Positions 7,839-15,844 are shown, numbered from the stretch's first letter. The stretch is DNA of 64,000 nt from Myxococcales bacterium (GCA_029863605.1 JAOTVB010000001.1:62001-126000); one strand, 5' to 3'. The notes: generated by a model not told the origin, from the letters alone. Program-made: numbers and translations.

Positions 7839-8751
7839 GTGTCAGCATGGCGACGAGAAGCGCTGACCACGGGGTCTCGCCAGGGCGGACCTCACGCGCC
7901 GAGCAGCCCCCGCTCGAGGGAATGGTCGCCGGCTCGCAGCTCGGAGGACCATCGTCTTCGCAATTCAGATCCAATCCGTTGATTATTTGGGGTGTGCACG
8001 ACGCATCGAGATTGCCTGGCGGATAGATCGCACACACCGCGTCGATGTCGTCCTGGGCAAGCGTTCGCTTCGACACTTCAGTGCGCGGTGATTGGAAAAA
8101 CATGGTGGCATCCGCGACGTCGGAGTGGCCGATACCGATGAAGTGTCCGGCTTCGTGCGTCACGATGCTCTGCAAGTCCACGGGCCCCAGATTTGATTGC
8201 GTCCCGGGCTCGCACCCCGAGTCCGGGCAGCTCGCGAAAGGGCCGAGGGTTTCGTTGATCAGCATGTCGGCGTCGAGAATCCGGCCGTTCGAGGGATCGA
8301 ACATCACGATGGTGACGGCCAGTGCGTTTTCGTCGAACTTAATGCCGCATTGGTCTTCCCAAGGATCGAGAAATGCGATCGTGTTGACATTGCCGCCCGG
8401 GTTTCGAAACTCGGTTCGCCGGCACGTCGAAGAGTTCAGTGGCTTGAAGATCAAATCGACCGGCTCTCCGTCGCAGGTCTCGTTTTGCCAGGTTGCAAAG
8501 GAGGAGTCGATCGCCTGCACGACGTCGTTGAACTCCATCGAGCTGCTGCCGCGCTCATCGATAGCATACGAAAGGCATGCGACGGGCCATTCGAGAAACT
8601 CGCCGTTCTCGACGCATGCCTGCTCTCCAATTTGCACGCCGCCCTCGGTCGTCATGCGACAATACGCCGAGGCGTGGTCGGCCGTCAGTGCCGCAACCGA
8701 CGCCACCCCGATTGCGAGCGCGAGGAGAATGCGGCTATTCATGGGCTGCAC
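7792..8751 (-). CDS. Matrixin-type secreted zinc metalloprotease with MYXO-CTERM-like tail
   Basis: A signal peptide (cleavage around ADHASA-YC) is followed by a metzincin domain. The zinc motif HEAGHFIGIGHS lies at about 195-206 with a Met-turn-like region nearby (DATMFF), and DDIDAVCAIYPP marks the domain end. The protein ends with a Cys-rich linker and a GGCSAREVR motif, then a hydrophobic helix and RRR, as in MYXO-CTERM sorting tails. Those tails are thought to be recognised by a rhombosortase-like protease and to anchor the protein at the surface. The upstream gene overlaps its start by 17 bases, indicating coupling. An in-frame ATG at 8742 is an alternative start. The substrate is unknown. 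Confidence 0.85.
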   Translation of the reverse strand: MQPMNSRILLALAIGVASVAALTADHASAYCRMTTEGGVQIGEQACVENGEFLEWPVACLSYAIDERGSSSMEFNDVVQAIDSSFATWQNETCDGEPVDLIFKPLNSSTCRRTEFRNPGGNVNTIAFLDPWEDQCGIKFDENALAVTIVMFDPSNGRILDADMLINETLGPFASCPDSGCEPGTQSNLGPVDLQSIVTHEAGHFIGIGHSDVADATMFFQSPRTEVSKRTLAQDDIDAVCAIYPPGNLDASCTPQIINGLDLNCEDDGPPSCEPATIPSSGGCSAREVRPGETPWSALLVAMLTLTVLRRRSSPRDARS

Positions 8752-9334
8752 CCGCTTGGTCTCGCACGATGGTACGCACTCTTTCGATAAAGGCTTCGAG
8801 GCGTTCCTTGCGCGGAAGCGCGCTCGGGCTTTGCTTCAGCAGCCCGTCCGCCCCGCGCCGCACCAGGAGCAGACCTTCGCGGCTCTGGAAGACGGTCTCG
8901 TCTCCTGCGTCCATCCGAATGCGCATCACACCCTGCGCCATACCGACGGGTCGGAACGCGAGCTCATTGCCCTCTTTCATGAAGATAACTGCGCGCTCGC
9001 CGACCGTGAACCTCGGCTCGCCTTCTACGCGCATACCGAGGCTGCCGACCTGGCCCCCGAGCACCTGGACGATCACCTCGGGCTCTGCGTCCCCAGTCGG
9101 GGCATCGCTCCGCAATTCACGCTCGACCTCGACGCGGTACCAAGTGGCGATGGTGCCGTCGCGGCGCTGAAACGCTTCGGCGAGAACGACCCGCCCGATG
9201 ACAATTCGGTCAGACTGCGCGACGAGCTCGGACAAATCGAGGGCCTGAACGATGGATCCGTGGGCGGGGCTGGCTGCGATGAGGGCGGCAAGCAGCGCTC
9301 CGCTCAGCCCCAATGGCGCTCTCAATCTAAGCAT
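8735..9334 (-). CDS. Secreted hypothetical protein, partner of the matrixin-type protease
   Basis: This 199-residue protein has a typical signal peptide (MLRLRAPLGLSGALLAALIAASPAHG, cleavage before SIVQ). The mature part has alternating strands and helices (LVAQSDRIVIGRVV..., FTVGERAVIFMKEG) and ends in a helix rich in Arg and Glu. I recognise it as a small secreted type often found beside matrixin-like proteases in Myxococcota, but no enzymatic motif is visible. The 17-base overlap with the protease start suggests the pair is made together. It could be an inhibitor, chaperone or activator of the protease, which is a guess from context. Confidence 0.55.
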   Translation of the reverse strand: MLRLRAPLGLSGALLAALIAASPAHGSIVQALDLSELVAQSDRIVIGRVVLAEAFQRRDGTIATWYRVEVERELRSDAPTGDAEPEVIVQVLGGQVGSLGMRVEGEPRFTVGERAVIFMKEGNELAFRPVGMAQGVMRIRMDAGDETVFQSREGLLLVRRGADGLLKQSPSALPRKERLEAFIERVRTIVRDQAGAAHE

Positions 9335-9394
9335 TTTTAAACCCTGTAATCCTGAGCCTCGCTCGTCAAGCGATCCGGATCACGACGATCTCCA

Positions 9395-9424
9395 TTGACA
9401 ATTTCACCCAAGGTTTCGTACACC
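9395..9424 (+). promoter_or_regulatory. Putative promoter of the TRAP operon
   Basis: A perfect -35 TTGACA (9395-9400) is followed after 18 bases by TACACC (9419-9424), a weak -10. Transcription would begin at or next to the ATG at 9432, which has no ribosome site, so the mRNA may be leaderless. The 97-base space between divergent starts (9334 and 9432) must also hold the promoter for the opposite strand. Confidence 0.4.
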
Positions 9425-9431
9425 TGCTGGC

Positions 9432-10361
9432 ATGTATGAAGATCTGTTGTCTGCTCGCCTCAGGTGGGTGCTGGCAGGCTGTTGCATCGTGGTGCTGGTC
9501 GCGGGTTGTGACCTCACGAAGCTCACCGCCGAGTCGACGGCCGGTCTGTTCGAGCGTGCCGCCCCGGGTTTCGAAGAGTACTGGGATTACGAGCTTGCCG
9601 GCGAGGCCGTCCCTGCCACCATCGTCCAACTCGAGGGCATCCTCCGCGTCGCGCCCGACAATGACGCGTTGCTCACTCAGTTGTCACAGGCGTATTTCGG
9701 CTATGCGTACGGTTGGATCGACGTCGACGTCGAGGCGCTCGAGTTCGAGGGCAAGTACGATGAGGCAGACGTCCAGCGCCGCCGCGCGGGCACCATGTAC
9801 TTGCGCTCCAAAGATCTCACGATGCATCGGATCAGCCTCCTGCACCCCGGCGTCTACGACGCGTCGAAGGGCTCTGTCGAGGAGCTAGAAGCGTGGCTCG
9901 AGGAATCGTTCAAAGAAAAGGGCGACGCGCCGCTCTTGCTTTGGGCTGGCCAGGCGTGGGGCGCCTACATCAACGCCGCGAAGGACGACATGGTCGCAGT
10001 GGCTGACCTCCCGTACGCCAAAGCCTACGTGCAGCATTCGATCGTGCTCGACCCGGATTATTACCACGCTGCGGGTTATACTTTCATGGGCCTGGTCACC
10101 GCGTCGGAAATGGCGGCCGATCTCGACGCCGCGAAGGCCTATTTCGATAAGGCTCTGGGAATAACCGAGCGGCGCGCGTTGCTGATCCAGGTCAACATGG
10201 CTCGCTACTACGCCGTGCAGGCGGGCGACCGTGCGTTGTTCGACGAGCTCATCGCCGAAGTCCTAGATGCGGGTGATGTGCTTCCCGAAGCCCGCCTGTC
10301 CAATCGCATGGCAAGAGAGCGCGCGGAGCTCTACACCGCCTACGCAGACCAACTTTTCTAG
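9432..10361 (+). CDS. tatT: TatT-like TPR lipoprotein of a TRAP transporter
   Basis: This 309-residue lipoprotein (lipobox VAGC, Cys26) belongs to the TRAP-associated TPR family described as TatT in Treponema pallidum. Residues 60-300 are all-helical repeats, with family-typical pieces such as SQAYFGYAYGWIDVD, LLLWAGQAWGAYINAA and DPDYYHAAGYTFMG. In Treponema, TatT forms a trimer that binds three TatP substrate-binding subunits in the periplasm. Here the gene heads an operon with dctP, dctQ and dctM, in keeping with that role. The start lacks a ribosome site and may be leaderless. The ligand of the system is unknown. Confidence 0.85.
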   Translation: MYEDLLSARLRWVLAGCCIVVLVAGCDLTKLTAESTAGLFERAAPGFEEYWDYELAGEAVPATIVQLEGILRVAPDNDALLTQLSQAYFGYAYGWIDVDVEALEFEGKYDEADVQRRRAGTMYLRSKDLTMHRISLLHPGVYDASKGSVEELEAWLEESFKEKGDAPLLLWAGQAWGAYINAAKDDMVAVADLPYAKAYVQHSIVLDPDYYHAAGYTFMGLVTASEMAADLDAAKAYFDKALGITERRALLIQVNMARYYAVQAGDRALFDELIAEVLDAGDVLPEARLSNRMARERAELYTAYADQLF

Positions 10362-10512
10362 TGATCTCAGGGACAAAACGGGCGTTGGTCAGAAACCCAA
10401 CAGTTTTCGTTGACTAGACACCCGATCACAGTGAATCTTCGGCTTTCTTGAGCCGTACCTGTCGGTGGGGGTCCACCCCACGGGCGCCGTGCCCGGCTCG
10501 AGTGAGGCAACG

Positions 10513-11517
10513 ATGAAACACAGATTGGCACTAACCCTAGCTCTTGCGCTTCTCGCATCCGCCCTTCCAGGAGCAACCGTCAAATCGGCCAACGCGGAGG
10601 ATGCTACCGAGCTTCGGATAGCGACTTTGGCGCCCAGTGGCTCGTCGTGGATGAAGGTATTCAACGCCTGGAACACGACCCTGCAAAAGCAAACCAACAA
10701 CACGCTGAAGCTTCGGTTCTATACGGGTGGGAGCCAAGGGGATGAGCGCGATTTCATCCGCAAGATGCGTGCAGGCCAGATGGACGGCGCGGCCGTCACG
10801 ACGACGGGCCTCGGCATGTTGGTGCGGTCGATTTTGGTATTATCGCTGCCTGGTGTGTTCACCGAATACGAAGAGCTCGATCGGGTGCGCGCGGAGCTCA
10901 ATGCCGAATTCGAGGAGATGTTCGAGAAGGAAGGCTACAAGCTTCTCGGTTGGGGCGATGTCGGCAAGACGCGCATCTTCTCCATGGAAAAGTTCGAGCG
11001 TCCTGCTGATCTCAAGAAGCTGCGGCCCTGGGCTTGGAAAGACGATTTGATCTTTACGGAGTTCTTGAAGGTCGTCGGCGCCAACGGGGTCCGTCTCGGA
11101 GTGCCCGAGGTATACCCCGCGCTTCAAACGAAGATGGTCGACACCCTTCCGTCTTCCGCACTCGCGGCGGTCTCGCTTCAGTGGTACACGCGGCTCAAAT
11201 ACGTCACCGCCGACAACGACGGCATCATCGTCGGCGCCACCATCATCCGAAAAGACAAGTTCGATGCCCTCACGGAGGAGCAGCAACGAATTCTCGTCGA
11301 CACCGGCATTCGCGCCCACAAGGCCCTCAACAAGTCGATCCGCCGCGACGACGACAAGTCCTATGACACCATTTTGAAGCGTGGAATCACTGCGATCGAC
11401 ATCAGCGCTGCCCAGGCCGAATGGGACAAGGCAGCCGAGCAAGTTCGCACCAATCTGACGGGTCGCGTTTACTCGAAGAGCCTGCTCGACGCGGTCGCAA
11501 AAGCCGCGGGGAAATAG
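10513..11517 (+). CDS. dctP: TRAP transporter substrate-binding protein, DctP family
   Basis: This 334-residue periplasmic receptor starts at ATG 10513, preceded by GAGG, with a signal peptide ending around KSANA. DctP features include LRIATLAPSGSSW at the mature N-terminus, FYTGGSQGDERDFIRKMRAGQMDG, and a ligand-loop region LRPWAWKDDLI. The canonical Arg that binds a carboxylate (usually in a 'KxR' strand about residue 170) may correspond to KKLRPWAW, but this needs alignment. The sequence is closer to TatP/DctP7 types found with TatT than to sialic-acid SiaP. The 151 bases between tatT and dctP hold a GTGGGG/CCCCAC hairpin (10465-10481) but no clear promoter. Confidence 0.9.
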   Translation: MKHRLALTLALALLASALPGATVKSANAEDATELRIATLAPSGSSWMKVFNAWNTTLQKQTNNTLKLRFYTGGSQGDERDFIRKMRAGQMDGAAVTTTGLGMLVRSILVLSLPGVFTEYEELDRVRAELNAEFEEMFEKEGYKLLGWGDVGKTRIFSMEKFERPADLKKLRPWAWKDDLIFTEFLKVVGANGVRLGVPEVYPALQTKMVDTLPSSALAAVSLQWYTRLKYVTADNDGIIVGATIIRKDKFDALTEEQQRILVDTGIRAHKALNKSIRRDDDKSYDTILKRGITAIDISAAQAEWDKAAEQVRTNLTGRVYSKSLLDAVAKAAGK

Positions 11518-11521
11518 CCAA

Positions 11522-12199
11522 GTGAAATACGTTCGGCGCCTGGACCGCCAGCTGGCGCGAGGTGAAGCAGCGGTCGCCGCGACGGTCCTCCTGCTCATGA
11601 TCGTGATCGCGGCGGCGCAGGCCACGCTTCGCAACCTCACCAACTTCGACCTCGATTTCGCGAACGTCATGCTCGAACGGATGGCCTGGGCAGACTCCTT
11701 CCTGCAGAAGGGCACCTTGTGGCTTGCCTTCTTCGGTGCCTCGCTCTCGACCTACGACGAAAAGCACATCGCGATCGATGTTCTTCCGAGGCTCTCTCCG
11801 CCCCGAATGAAGCAGTTCCTTCGGGCCATCGTGTCCACCTTTGGCTCGGTGACCTGCTTCTACTTGGGACGCGTGTTCTGGCTTTCGGTGCTCAACAACG
11901 CGATGGAGGTTCCACTCGAGTACTCGCTGCTCGGGCCTGAAGACGAAATGATTCACGTCTGTCAGGCATCGGCTCAGGCGCTCGCAGATGCAGGGCTCTC
12001 GCGACCGGGCATATTTTGCGGGATTCGTAACATGCTGGGGGTATTCGGGGCGGAGATGTCGACGCCGGACGTCGCCCTTCAGCTGATCGTCCCATCCATG
12101 TTCATCTTCATGTCGGTGCGCTTCCTCCTGCGCGCGATCGCTGCTGGCGTCGCCTTCGTTACCAAGAACTACCCCGACAGCGCCGAAGGGAAGATTTGA
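11522..12199 (+). CDS. dctQ: TRAP transporter small membrane subunit, DctQ family
   Basis: DctQ packs against DctM and is needed for transport. The 225-residue protein has four hydrophobic helices (about 18-38, 64-80, 105-128 and 185-208), the usual DctQ number, with the conserved cytoplasmic motif KHIAIDVLPRL after helix 2. Unlike the 160-170-residue standard, it carries an extra stretch of about 55 residues between helices 3 and 4 (about 130-185) containing two Cys (CQASAQ, IFCGIRN), which may contact the periplasmic DctP/TatT. It starts with GTG 4 bases after dctP and ends 1 base before dctM, so the three are translated as a unit. Confidence 0.85.
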   Translation: MKYVRRLDRQLARGEAAVAATVLLLMIVIAAAQATLRNLTNFDLDFANVMLERMAWADSFLQKGTLWLAFFGASLSTYDEKHIAIDVLPRLSPPRMKQFLRAIVSTFGSVTCFYLGRVFWLSVLNNAMEVPLEYSLLGPEDEMIHVCQASAQALADAGLSRPGIFCGIRNMLGVFGAEMSTPDVALQLIVPSMFIFMSVRFLLRAIAAGVAFVTKNYPDSAEGKI

Positions 12200-12200
12200 G

Positions 12201-13730
12201 ATGGATGGCATTTGGATCGTCATCCTCACCGTCCTCGCCATCCTCGGTGCGCCATTGTTCGCGATCTTTGGTGCTGCATCGATGCTGCTTTTCGGAGCGC
12301 TTGCCGACACCAGCATCACTGGTACCGCGAACGACGTCTTCAGCGAGAAGTTCGCCGATTCCCCGCTGCTGGTCACCATTCCGTTGTTCACCTTTGCCGG
12401 CTATCTCATGGCCGAGAGCGGGACACCGCAACGCCTCGTGAAGCTATCCCGCGCCTGGCTCGGGTGGATGCCGGGTGGGTTGGCGATGGTGTGTCTGGTC
12501 GCGTCTGCTTTCTTCACGACGTTCACCGGCGGCAGCGGCATCACCATCGTCGCCATCGGCGGCCTGCTTTTTCCAGCTCTCCTGGCCGACAAGTACAAAG
12601 AGAACTTCTCCCTCGGCTTGGTCACGACTGGAGGCTCACTCGGGCTCCTGTTCCCCCCGAGCGTCCCGATGATCCTCTACGGCGTCGTCGCCGGCGTCAT
12701 GATCGAGAAGCTCTTCTTGGCCGGCATGATCCCAGGGGTCATCACGGTGGCTACCCTCGGAATCTACAGCGCGTTCACAGGCGTCAAGCACAAGATGCCC
12801 CGGACGTCGTTCCACCGGAAAGAGGCGCTGTCGTCTTTCTGGGAGGCCAAGTGGGAGGTGGCGCTCCCGGTGGGCCTTCTTGGCGGGATGTACAGCGGCC
12901 TGCTTCGCATTCACGAGGCCGCGGCGTTTACCGCCATCTACACCCTCATCATCGAGGTGTTTATATACCGCGACGTGAGCTTCCGGAGGGATCTTCCGCG
13001 AATCATTAGAGAAGCGATGACTCTCGTGGGCGCGATCCTGGTCATTCTCGCGACTGCGATTGGATTCACCGCGTTCCTGATTCAAGCGCGAGTTCCCATG
13101 CTGATCCTCGACGGCATGGAGGGCTTCATCACTTCGCAGCTGATGTTCCTCGTCGCCCTCAACTTCTTCTTGATCGGCGTCGGGATGTTGATGGATATCT
13201 TCTCGGCGATTGTGGTCGTGGTGCCGCTGATAGTCCCGATCGCTTTGCGCTTTGGGGTGGACCCATACCATCTCGGCGTCATCTTCCTGCTCAACCTGGA
13301 GATCGGCTACCTGACTCCACCGGTCGGCTTGAATCTCTTCATCTCGAGCTTCCGATTCAACAAGCCCATCACTCAGCTCTATAGATCCGTCTTGCCCTTC
13401 ATCGGCTTGCTCGCCATCGCGCTGATCATCGTCACCTACATTCCGTCCCTCTCGACCTGGCTCCCGGGCCTGATCGAGGACCAATCGGTGAGCCTCGATA
13501 GCCCAACCGACGACGAAGACGACGTCGGGTTCGACCTCAACGCGCTCGAGGAAGCCGGCGACGACTTCGACCTCGACGACCTCGACGGCGCTGACGAAGA
13601 CGAGCTGGATCTAGACGCACTCGAAGGTGACGACGAGGAGCTGGACCTCGAGGCGCTCGAAGAGGACGGGGGACCAATGGACTTGGACGCCCTCGAGGAC
13701 ACCCCAGACGCCCAGCCAGAAACCCAATAG
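12201..13730 (+). CDS. dctM: TRAP transporter large membrane subunit, DctM family, with acidic repeat tail
   Basis: DctM is the ion-coupled permease. Residues 1-430 hold about 12 hydrophobic segments with family motifs (FAGYLMAESGTPQRL, the TGGSGITI-type loop, GLLFPPSVPMILYG, and IDLEMGYLTPP-like LEIGYLTPPVGLNLF). Beyond the last helix the protein has an unusual 75-residue acidic tail. This is built from five imperfect units of about 13 residues, each with a core like FDLNALEE, LDLDALEG, LDLEALEE or MDLDALED. Standard DctM ends soon after the last helix, so the tail is an addition of unknown use, perhaps a cytoplasmic binding or tethering region. It is the last gene of the operon and is followed by a palindromic terminator-like element. 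Confidence 0.9.
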   Translation: MDGIWIVILTVLAILGAPLFAIFGAASMLLFGALADTSITGTANDVFSEKFADSPLLVTIPLFTFAGYLMAESGTPQRLVKLSRAWLGWMPGGLAMVCLVASAFFTTFTGGSGITIVAIGGLLFPALLADKYKENFSLGLVTTGGSLGLLFPPSVPMILYGVVAGVMIEKLFLAGMIPGVITVATLGIYSAFTGVKHKMPRTSFHRKEALSSFWEAKWEVALPVGLLGGMYSGLLRIHEAAAFTAIYTLIIEVFIYRDVSFRRDLPRIIREAMTLVGAILVILATAIGFTAFLIQARVPMLILDGMEGFITSQLMFLVALNFFLIGVGMLMDIFSAIVVVVPLIVPIALRFGVDPYHLGVIFLLNLEIGYLTPPVGLNLFISSFRFNKPITQLYRSVLPFIGLLAIALIIVTYIPSLSTWLPGLIEDQSVSLDSPTDDEDDVGFDLNALEEAGDDFDLDDLDGADEDELDLDALEGDDEELDLEALEEDGGPMDLDALEDTPDAQPETQ

Positions 13731-13745
13731 AGGGGACCGTCCCCT
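13731..13745. terminator. GGGGACCGTCCCC palindrome between convergent genes
   Basis: AGGGGAC and GTCCCCT flank a single central C, immediately after the dctM stop and just before the stop of the opposite-strand exbD (13748). As RNA it forms a short stem with an ACCGU loop, followed by four Us in the plus direction. It probably ends transcription from both sides. The same core recurs at 24483-24507. Confidence 0.55.
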
Positions 13746-13747
13746 TT

Positions 13748-14353
13748 TCACTCGCCCTTCTTGTTCACCACGAAGCGGAGGTTTTTGAACTCGGTTTGGC
13801 CGAGGGTGTAGATCACTTCGGAGAGCGTTCGGTAGGGGGTGCGTTTGTCGGCGATGATCTGGACATTCCCGACGAAGGGCTGGTTCGCGAAGCGCTGGGC
13901 TGTGCGCTTCTTACGGTCGCGGATCTCACTCAGTCTCTTGTAGAGAGGAGTGATCAGAAAGCCGCTGCTGCCGCCTTGCTTGAGGCTTGGGTCGACGATC
14001 CCGTTTCGAAGCTCGAGGACCGACTTTCCGTCGACGGCTACCTCGCTTCGCGAGATCTGCACCGCTAGAGCGTCACTCAGCTCGACCTTGGAGGTGGAGT
14101 AGGGGATTCGGAGCTCGCTACTTTCCTGGACTGCCGCCGCGGAGGACGTGGCGAACATCGCCATCATATAGACCAGCAGAATCGTCAGCATGTCCATCAT
14201 CGGATAGATGTTCAGCCCGAAGTGCTCGGGCTCCGCCCGCCGACGGAGCTTGGCCCGGATCACACGGTTCACATAGGCCATCGACACCGGCTCTTCTTCG
14301 ACCGGCGGCGCCAAAGAGTTTCGCGTGGGCCTCTTGCCTTCGTTCGTCGTCAT
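13748..14353 (-). CDS. ExbD/TolR-family protein (AglQ/AglS-like), module A second copy
   Basis: This 201-residue protein has a cytosolic N-terminus, one membrane helix at about 50-70 and a periplasmic domain. The helix carries the proton-binding Asp of the family (YPMMDML, Asp54). The periplasmic part ends with a typical TolR fold (VQIIADKRTPYRTLSEVIYTL...NLRFVVNKKG). It is the last gene of a TolQ-ExbD-ExbD operon and overlaps the upstream ExbD by 4 bases (ATGA). In Myxococcus the same gene set, AglR-AglQ-AglS, forms a proton-driven motor for gliding or spore-coat assembly. Here the role is inferred from composition and order only. Confidence 0.85.
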   Translation of the reverse strand: MTTNEGKRPTRNSLAPPVEEEPVSMAYVNRVIRAKLRRRAEPEHFGLNIYPMMDMLTILLVYMMAMFATSSAAAVQESSELRIPYSTSKVELSDALAVQISRSEVAVDGKSVLELRNGIVDPSLKQGGSSGFLITPLYKRLSEIRDRKKRTAQRFANQPFVGNVQIIADKRTPYRTLSEVIYTLGQTEFKNLRFVVNKKGE

Positions 14354-14910
14354 CGAATCCCCGCCGAGAGCAAGACGTCAGGGAACAGCACTTTGCCTTC
14401 ATCGCCGCGCACCGCATCCATGGCTGCAACCAAGTGCTCGTAGGGCACCTCCGGGTCAGCGCTGAGCGTGACGCGTGTCTCATCCTCGAACTGCTGCTTG
14501 ACCCGCGTCACGCACGTCGTGAGCCCCGTCCAATCCTGCTCCCCATTCATTCTGGCTGGCACGGTGAGCACTTTGCCAGGGGCGGTGGTGGCGCATCCGC
14601 GCGCGAGCTTGCCGCCCGAACCAGACACGATGACACCGGCGCTCGTCACCGTGACATTGAGGTTCAGGGCCTCGTTCTGAGCGGCTCGGCTCCCGACGCC
14701 GCCTTTGCGGTACTGGGGGAGTGCAGCCTCGACCTGAGAGAAGAACGCAATCGTAGTCAAGCTCATCAGCAGGAACATGATGATGTTCACCACGATGTCC
14801 AAGAACGGTACGATGTTGAGCTCCTCGCTCACCTCGGACGGATCCGGGTCGGGGATGTTGACGCGCTTTCGAACGTAGGCTCGTTGGCGTGGCGTGAGTC
14901 GTGCGGGCAT
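14350..14910 (-). CDS. ExbD/TolR-family protein (AglQ/AglS-like), module A first copy
   Basis: This 186-residue ExbD-like protein has a single membrane helix about residues 33-55, with the functional Asp in VPFLDIVVNI (Asp38). Its periplasmic domain contains two Cys (RGCATTAPG and LTTCVTRV) that could form a disulfide, a feature absent from the second copy. The end (EVPYEHLVAAMDAVRGDEG...LFPDVLLSAG) matches the TolR C-terminal fold. It lies 12 bases downstream of the TolQ-like gene and overlaps the second ExbD. Two different ExbD partners per TolQ match the AglRQS pattern and suggest a heteromeric stator peg. Confidence 0.85.
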   Translation of the reverse strand: MPARLTPRQRAYVRKRVNIPDPDPSEVSEELNIVPFLDIVVNIIMFLLMSLTTIAFFSQVEAALPQYRKGGVGSRAAQNEALNLNVTVTSAGVIVSGSGGKLARGCATTAPGKVLTVPARMNGEQDWTGLTTCVTRVKQQFEDETRVTLSADPEVPYEHLVAAMDAVRGDEGKVLFPDVLLSAGIR

Positions 14911-14922
14911 CTTAGGCCCCGG

Positions 14923-15555
14923 TCAACCGCCCTGGCGACGCAACGTGAGGAGGTTTTCGAGCTGCATCGTGACCTTTTCCATCTCGTGCTTGTGTCGCTT
15001 GGTGAGTCCATGCAACACGAGGTGAGCGATCATGAAGATCACCGCGATCAAGAGACCGAGGAAGGTGTTCCACATCGCTTCGGCGATGCCTGCGGAGAGC
15101 AGCGCCGTCTTTTGAGAAGGGTCGTCGATCGTGCCGACCGCCTTGAACGCGCGAATCAAACCACTGATCGTCCCGAGCAGGCCGATCAAGGTCGCGATGT
15201 TCGCCAGAGTCCAAAGAGAGCCCGTGCGCTTTTCAAGCGCGGGGATCACCTCGGACATCTTTTCCTCCATCGAAGCGATGACGGCTTCTTCGCCGCGGTT
15301 CACCTGCGTGAGCCCCGACTTGACGACCTCGAGCAGTGGTATGGCCTTGGCTTCGCATTGACGTATTGCACGGTCGATGTTTCCGGCCTGCACGAGCTTG
15401 CGAATTCGATTCATGAATTCGGGCGCATCGACGCTGTAGTTCATCCGGATGTACCAGGCGCGGTCGATGATGACGCCGACGCCAAAAGCCAAAACCCCGA
15501 GATTGATGAACGAAAACGGAGCACCTTCGACTAGTGCCTCCCAGATTTCATGCAT
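14923..15555 (-). CDS. MotA/TolQ/ExbB proton-channel protein (AglR-like), module A
   Basis: This 210-residue protein has three membrane helices: about 14-34, then two C-terminal helices around 115-135 and 155-178. The cytosolic loop between helices 1 and 2 is typical of TolQ/ExbB, as is the LWTLANIATLIGLLGTISGLI segment with its conserved Thr and Gly residues. It would form the pentameric proton channel that works with the two ExbD partners encoded next. It is the first gene of the minus-strand module. Its promoter probably lies at 15702-15731. It shares only family-level similarity with the plus-strand copy, so the two modules are not a recent duplication. Confidence 0.88.
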   Translation of the reverse strand: MHEIWEALVEGAPFSFINLGVLAFGVGVIIDRAWYIRMNYSVDAPEFMNRIRKLVQAGNIDRAIRQCEAKAIPLLEVVKSGLTQVNRGEEAVIASMEEKMSEVIPALEKRTGSLWTLANIATLIGLLGTISGLIRAFKAVGTIDDPSQKTALLSAGIAEAMWNTFLGLLIAVIFMIAHLVLHGLTKRHKHEMEKVTMQLENLLTLRRQGG

Positions 15556-15701
15556 GCTTGCGGCTCCCTCCAGCTCGCCCGAGATTCTCGGCGAGACACC
15601 CCGATTTTTCGCTCCCCTTCAGTCGCGCTGGAATTCGGACCCATGAGCCGGAATCCATTGAAATCATTACGACTGTCGGGGCAGACCCCTTGTGGACGGG
15701 G

Positions 15702-15731
15702 ACGCTACCCCACGCCCGTGAGCGTTGTCAA
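15702..15731 (-). promoter_or_regulatory. Putative promoter of TolQ/ExbD module A
   Basis: On the minus strand a perfect TTGACA (15726-15731) is followed after 18 bases by TAGCGT (15702-15707). The -10 is weak and sits inside the loop of a GGGG/CCCC hairpin, which could be regulatory. The leader to the ATG at 15555 would be about 140 bases. Confidence 0.35.
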
Positions 15732-15810
15732 CGCGACTACAGCTTTTTCCGTTCTTCTGACCCAAGCTCCCCGCCTGGCGGGTTTCTAAGGAGTTGAGTA
15801 AGACACGATA

Positions 15811-15838
15811 TTGACTTGCTGGATCCAACCGTTATCAT
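15811..15838 (+). promoter_or_regulatory. Putative sigma-70 promoter of TolQ/ExbD module B
   Basis: TTGACT (15811-15816) and TATCAT (15833-15838) are separated by 16 bases, with local A/T richness and a likely start near 15845. This is the best promoter match in the intergenic region and explains the long leader that follows. Confidence 0.55.
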
Positions 15839-15844
15839 CCCTAT

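Noticed and set aside
8045-9340. Long plus-strand frame opposite the matrixin-type protease and its partner
   Set aside because: No family resemblance; the opposite strand has signal peptides and the HExxH motif.
10465-10481. GTGGGG/CCCCAC hairpin as a transcription terminator between tatT and dctP
   Set aside because: There is no U-run, and the genes belong to one transporter; it may instead tune expression.
13987-15534. A long plus-strand frame opposite the ExbD/TolQ genes
   Set aside because: It is the antisense of two ExbD genes and TolQ, which show clear families. The plus-strand translation has no domains, and long antisense frames are expected in GC-rich DNA.
15556-15800. Short plus-strand frames in the intergenic region
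   Set aside because: No ribosome site, unusual composition and no recognisable protein.
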